DNA from: Algoriphagus lutimaris
GTDB taxonomy: Bacteria; Bacteroidota; Bacteroidia; Cytophagales; Cyclobacteriaceae
Reading direction: 5' to 3'
NCBI RefSeq assembly: GCF_017051705.1
Contig: NZ_JAFIDJ010000002.1
Span: 826,384-890,383, forward strand
Length of the DNA: 64,000 nt
Of this stretch, positions 62,268-64,000 are shown piece after piece (the first letter of the stretch is position 1; each line of letters starts with the position of its first letter). The notes under the pieces were generated by a model. The model did no database searches. It saw only the letters and a program-made list of their open reading frames with translations, and had not been told where the DNA came from. Position numbers and translations under genes: made by a program.

Positions 62268-63311
62268 TTATAATGTAAGCCCTCTGAGATAGTTTTTACC
62301 TTTCCATCCAAATCTATAACCTACGCCTGCTACAATCTGCTCTCTACTGCCCAAAAAGGTGTATATCGCATTAAATTGAAAACGATGATTAAGTTGATAG
62401 TTAGCGCCAACGGTCATACTAACAGGATAATACAATCTCTTTGTAAAATCATAATAAATACTAAGCGGATCTTCACTCCTTAAAAAGTTTGAGAACCCAT
62501 CATAAATACCTTCATATAACTCTCTTTGTTGATCATCGAGATCACCATACCATTCGTCCAATTTATCTGCAGCTTCTAATTTTCCCTCTGGTGTGATCCC
62601 AACTAATTTTTCCAAATTGGCAGATCCATTGCTCTTAGGATTCAAACCTATATATTGGGCTCCGACCAGCAACACAAGATTCTGTTGGGGCTTTCCTCTA
62701 AATCTAAGCATATAGCCAACTCTTCCATCAACAACGGTAGATTTTGATGGTCTATCTAGACTGGGGACAAAAGTCCAAGCTTGGACATAGTTAGCTGCCA
62801 TTACCAAAGGTCCCACACCACCTGCGGCTACAGTACCCCAGCCAATAGTGTTTCCTGAATTTTCTGTTTGAAATTGTAAAGAAAACGGAAGCCCCATATC
62901 CACATTCGTTTTAGACTCTATATGACCGGCTATAGCGAAAAAATTGATAAAAGGAAGAACATAAAAATCATACCGGGCTACAATTGCATTTACGCTGGCA
63001 TCAATAGATCTAAAACGTGCGAGACCATCCACATTTACCATCTTATCTGGGGCAAAACCGACTTTGAGATCATCCAGAATTAAGTTCTGTGTGGAATAAC
63101 CATAAGATATCGACACCCCATTTGGATAAGGAAGATCAAAACCCAACTCCCTCAATTTTGCTCCCATCACCGGGAATCGCCAAGGATAATTTGAAGTTTT
63201 TATACTATCTCTATATTTTTCATAAACTTCATCCAAACTCAAGTTTCCAATTTGACTAAAAGCTGATGTCCCAAACAAAATAAAAACTACTACTAATGTT
63301 AACTTCTTCAT
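62268..63311 (-). CDS. Predicted outer-membrane beta-barrel protein
   Basis: A 347-residue protein with signal peptide (LFGTSAFSQ). Barrel-like strands: YGYSTQNLILDDLKVGFAPD, VNAIVARYDFYVLPFINFFA, NTIGWGTVAAGGVGPLVMAA, GRVGYMLRFRGKPQQNLVLL and the C-terminal REQIVAGVGYRFGW. No family recognised with certainty. It lies only four bases after the tandem-repeat protein gene on the same strand, so the two are probably co-transcribed and may work together at the outer membrane. Confidence 0.7.
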   Translation of the reverse strand: MKKLTLVVVFILFGTSAFSQIGNLSLDEVYEKYRDSIKTSNYPWRFPVMGAKLRELGFDLPYPNGVSISYGYSTQNLILDDLKVGFAPDKMVNVDGLARFRSIDASVNAIVARYDFYVLPFINFFAIAGHIESKTNVDMGLPFSLQFQTENSGNTIGWGTVAAGGVGPLVMAANYVQAWTFVPSLDRPSKSTVVDGRVGYMLRFRGKPQQNLVLLVGAQYIGLNPKSNGSANLEKLVGITPEGKLEAADKLDEWYGDLDDQQRELYEGIYDGFSNFLRSEDPLSIYYDFTKRLYYPVSMTVGANYQLNHRFQFNAIYTFLGSREQIVAGVGYRFGWKGKNYLRGLTL

Positions 63312-63315
63312 AAGA

Positions 63316-64000
63316 CTATTTATGGCTTAGTACTATTGTTGCTTCTTTAAAATTATTTGCAATCTGGACTTGCTCCCACAAATTATTATAGATCAAAAGA
63401 GCAATGATTGCAGATACTCTCTTTTCAGTGATTACATCCTCGAAGATTCCACTGGCTACCACCGCATTGATCAATTTTTGGGAAAGATCTTTTGCATCGA
63501 TAGCATTGATTGATTGAAGAACAGGAAGAAGAATTGCAGTTATATTTTCTTCGTTTATGGTATCTTTTATTATATCAAGAGATAAAATGCCTTTGGCAAT
63601 ATATCTGGCTAATGCCTCGGCATTGATGTTTGCAATGAAATCAATAGCAGGTTGTATTAAGAGTTTAATTGACTCTTCGGTTACATTTTCTTTAATAAAT
63701 TTATTGAGTGCCTGCGCGATTTTAAAGGATACCAACTCTGGATTAATATTGTCCAAAATGGGGCTTAAAAGGTTTGACAAATAATCGATTATTTGCGGAG
63801 ACACGTTATCTACCAAGTTCACTAACCAAGCTGAAATAGTCGATCCAACAAGCTCTGGATCCAACTGTTGTAATGCATTGATTGCAGAGACAAATACAGA
63901 ATTGATATTTTCAGTATTTAAAAATCCAGAAATCACCAATTTTCCCACTTCTGCAGCTGCTTTCTCTGCTCCACCTGCTAGGCTTATAACGGGCTTCGCT
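63316..64000 (-). CDS. Tandem-repeat protein, 5' partial
   Basis: The frame is open to the window edge (at least 228 residues). From about residue 28 of the visible part it is built of roughly 40-residue units, each like ITEENI..LL.P.L..I..ID.E.LS..IA..L; four full units and one partial unit can be aligned. The pattern is all-helical and amphipathic, without Cys. Upstream sequence AKPVISLAGGAEKAAAEVGK is visible at the edge. It is followed after four bases by a barrel gene. Function unknown; the repeat may form a rod or surface scaffold. Confidence 0.7.
   Translation of the reverse strand, partial: AKPVISLAGGAEKAAAEVGKLVISGFLNTENINSVFVSAINALQQLDPELVGSTISAWLVNLVDNVSPQIIDYLSNLLSPILDNINPELVSFKIAQALNKFIKENVTEESIKLLIQPAIDFIANINAEALARYIAKGILSLDIIKDTINEENITAILLPVLQSINAIDAKDLSQKLINAVVASGIFEDVITEKRVSAIIALLIYNNLWEQVQIANNFKEATIVLSHK

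Noticed and set aside
1-64000. CRISPR array, tRNA/rRNA genes, prophage or intact insertion sequence
   Set aside because: No regularly spaced repeats, cloverleaf-like segments, integrase or transposase genes were recognised on reading both strands.

Overview
The window is AT-rich bacterial chromosome from a member of the Bacteroidetes. The lineage call rests on a SusC/SusD pair, a GldJ/GldK-type gliding lipoprotein, many short lipoproteins with signals ending in a lipobox Cys, TAnnTTTG-like promoter boxes and a membrane-bound AraC regulator. The overall style fits Cyclobacteriaceae (for example Algoriphagus), but that finer placement is an inference. No rRNA, tRNA, CRISPR array, phage or intact insertion sequence was seen.

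Layout. 0-5.3 kb: two FKBP-type lipoproteins, nrnA, ndk, a decayed DUF4202 gene, an orphan LuxR-type response regulator and an unknown lipoprotein. 5.8-11.7 kb: a molybdenum-cofactor cluster, all on the minus strand (moeA, mobA, moaD, a MoeB-rhodanese protein, moaE, a MoaC-MogA fusion, moaA), with no molybdate transporter or molybdoenzyme beside it. 11.9-20.3 kb: a LemA/TPM/TPM operon, a secreted aspartyl protease with PDZ domain, a Fur-family regulator, a solitary oxidase subunit III and mfd. 20.5-27.7 kb: the gliding lipoprotein, rluF, a Bax-like glucosaminidase, a secreted GH16 glucanase, DoxX and envelope proteins. 27.8-34.8 kb: two paralogous periplasmic sulfatases with an exported HAD hydrolase, an outer-membrane beta-barrel and a membrane AraC regulator. 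35.2-37.6 kb: an S9 peptidase.

37.8-49.7 kb is the most interesting block: a BCCT transporter, a BetA-like choline dehydrogenase, a secreted alkaline-phosphatase-superfamily phosphodiesterase, SusD, SusC, a Tat-exported metallophosphoesterase and a TetR regulator. A 31-base palindrome-rich motif (26 of 31 identical) lies 82-87 bases upstream of both susC and the metallophosphoesterase, the second copy also facing the tetR gene. I propose a choline-phosphoester (glycerophosphocholine-like) scavenging locus: outer-membrane capture, release of phosphocholine, dephosphorylation, choline import and oxidation to betaine, under TetR control. This is an inference from families and context.

49.7-58.5 kb holds small envelope genes and then a redox block: OxyR with both sensing cysteines, a Gfo/Idh/MocA oxidoreductase, a lipoprotein with two thioredoxin-like domains, and ohrR-ohr, where OhrR has lost its sensing cysteine. 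58.5-60.7 kb is a decay zone: a channel-like protein with an abnormal pore loop, a multiply broken secreted protein and a 5'-truncated second ohr. 60.8-64.0 kb: a BamA/TamA-like barrel, another barrel and a large protein built of roughly 40-residue tandem repeats that runs off the window.
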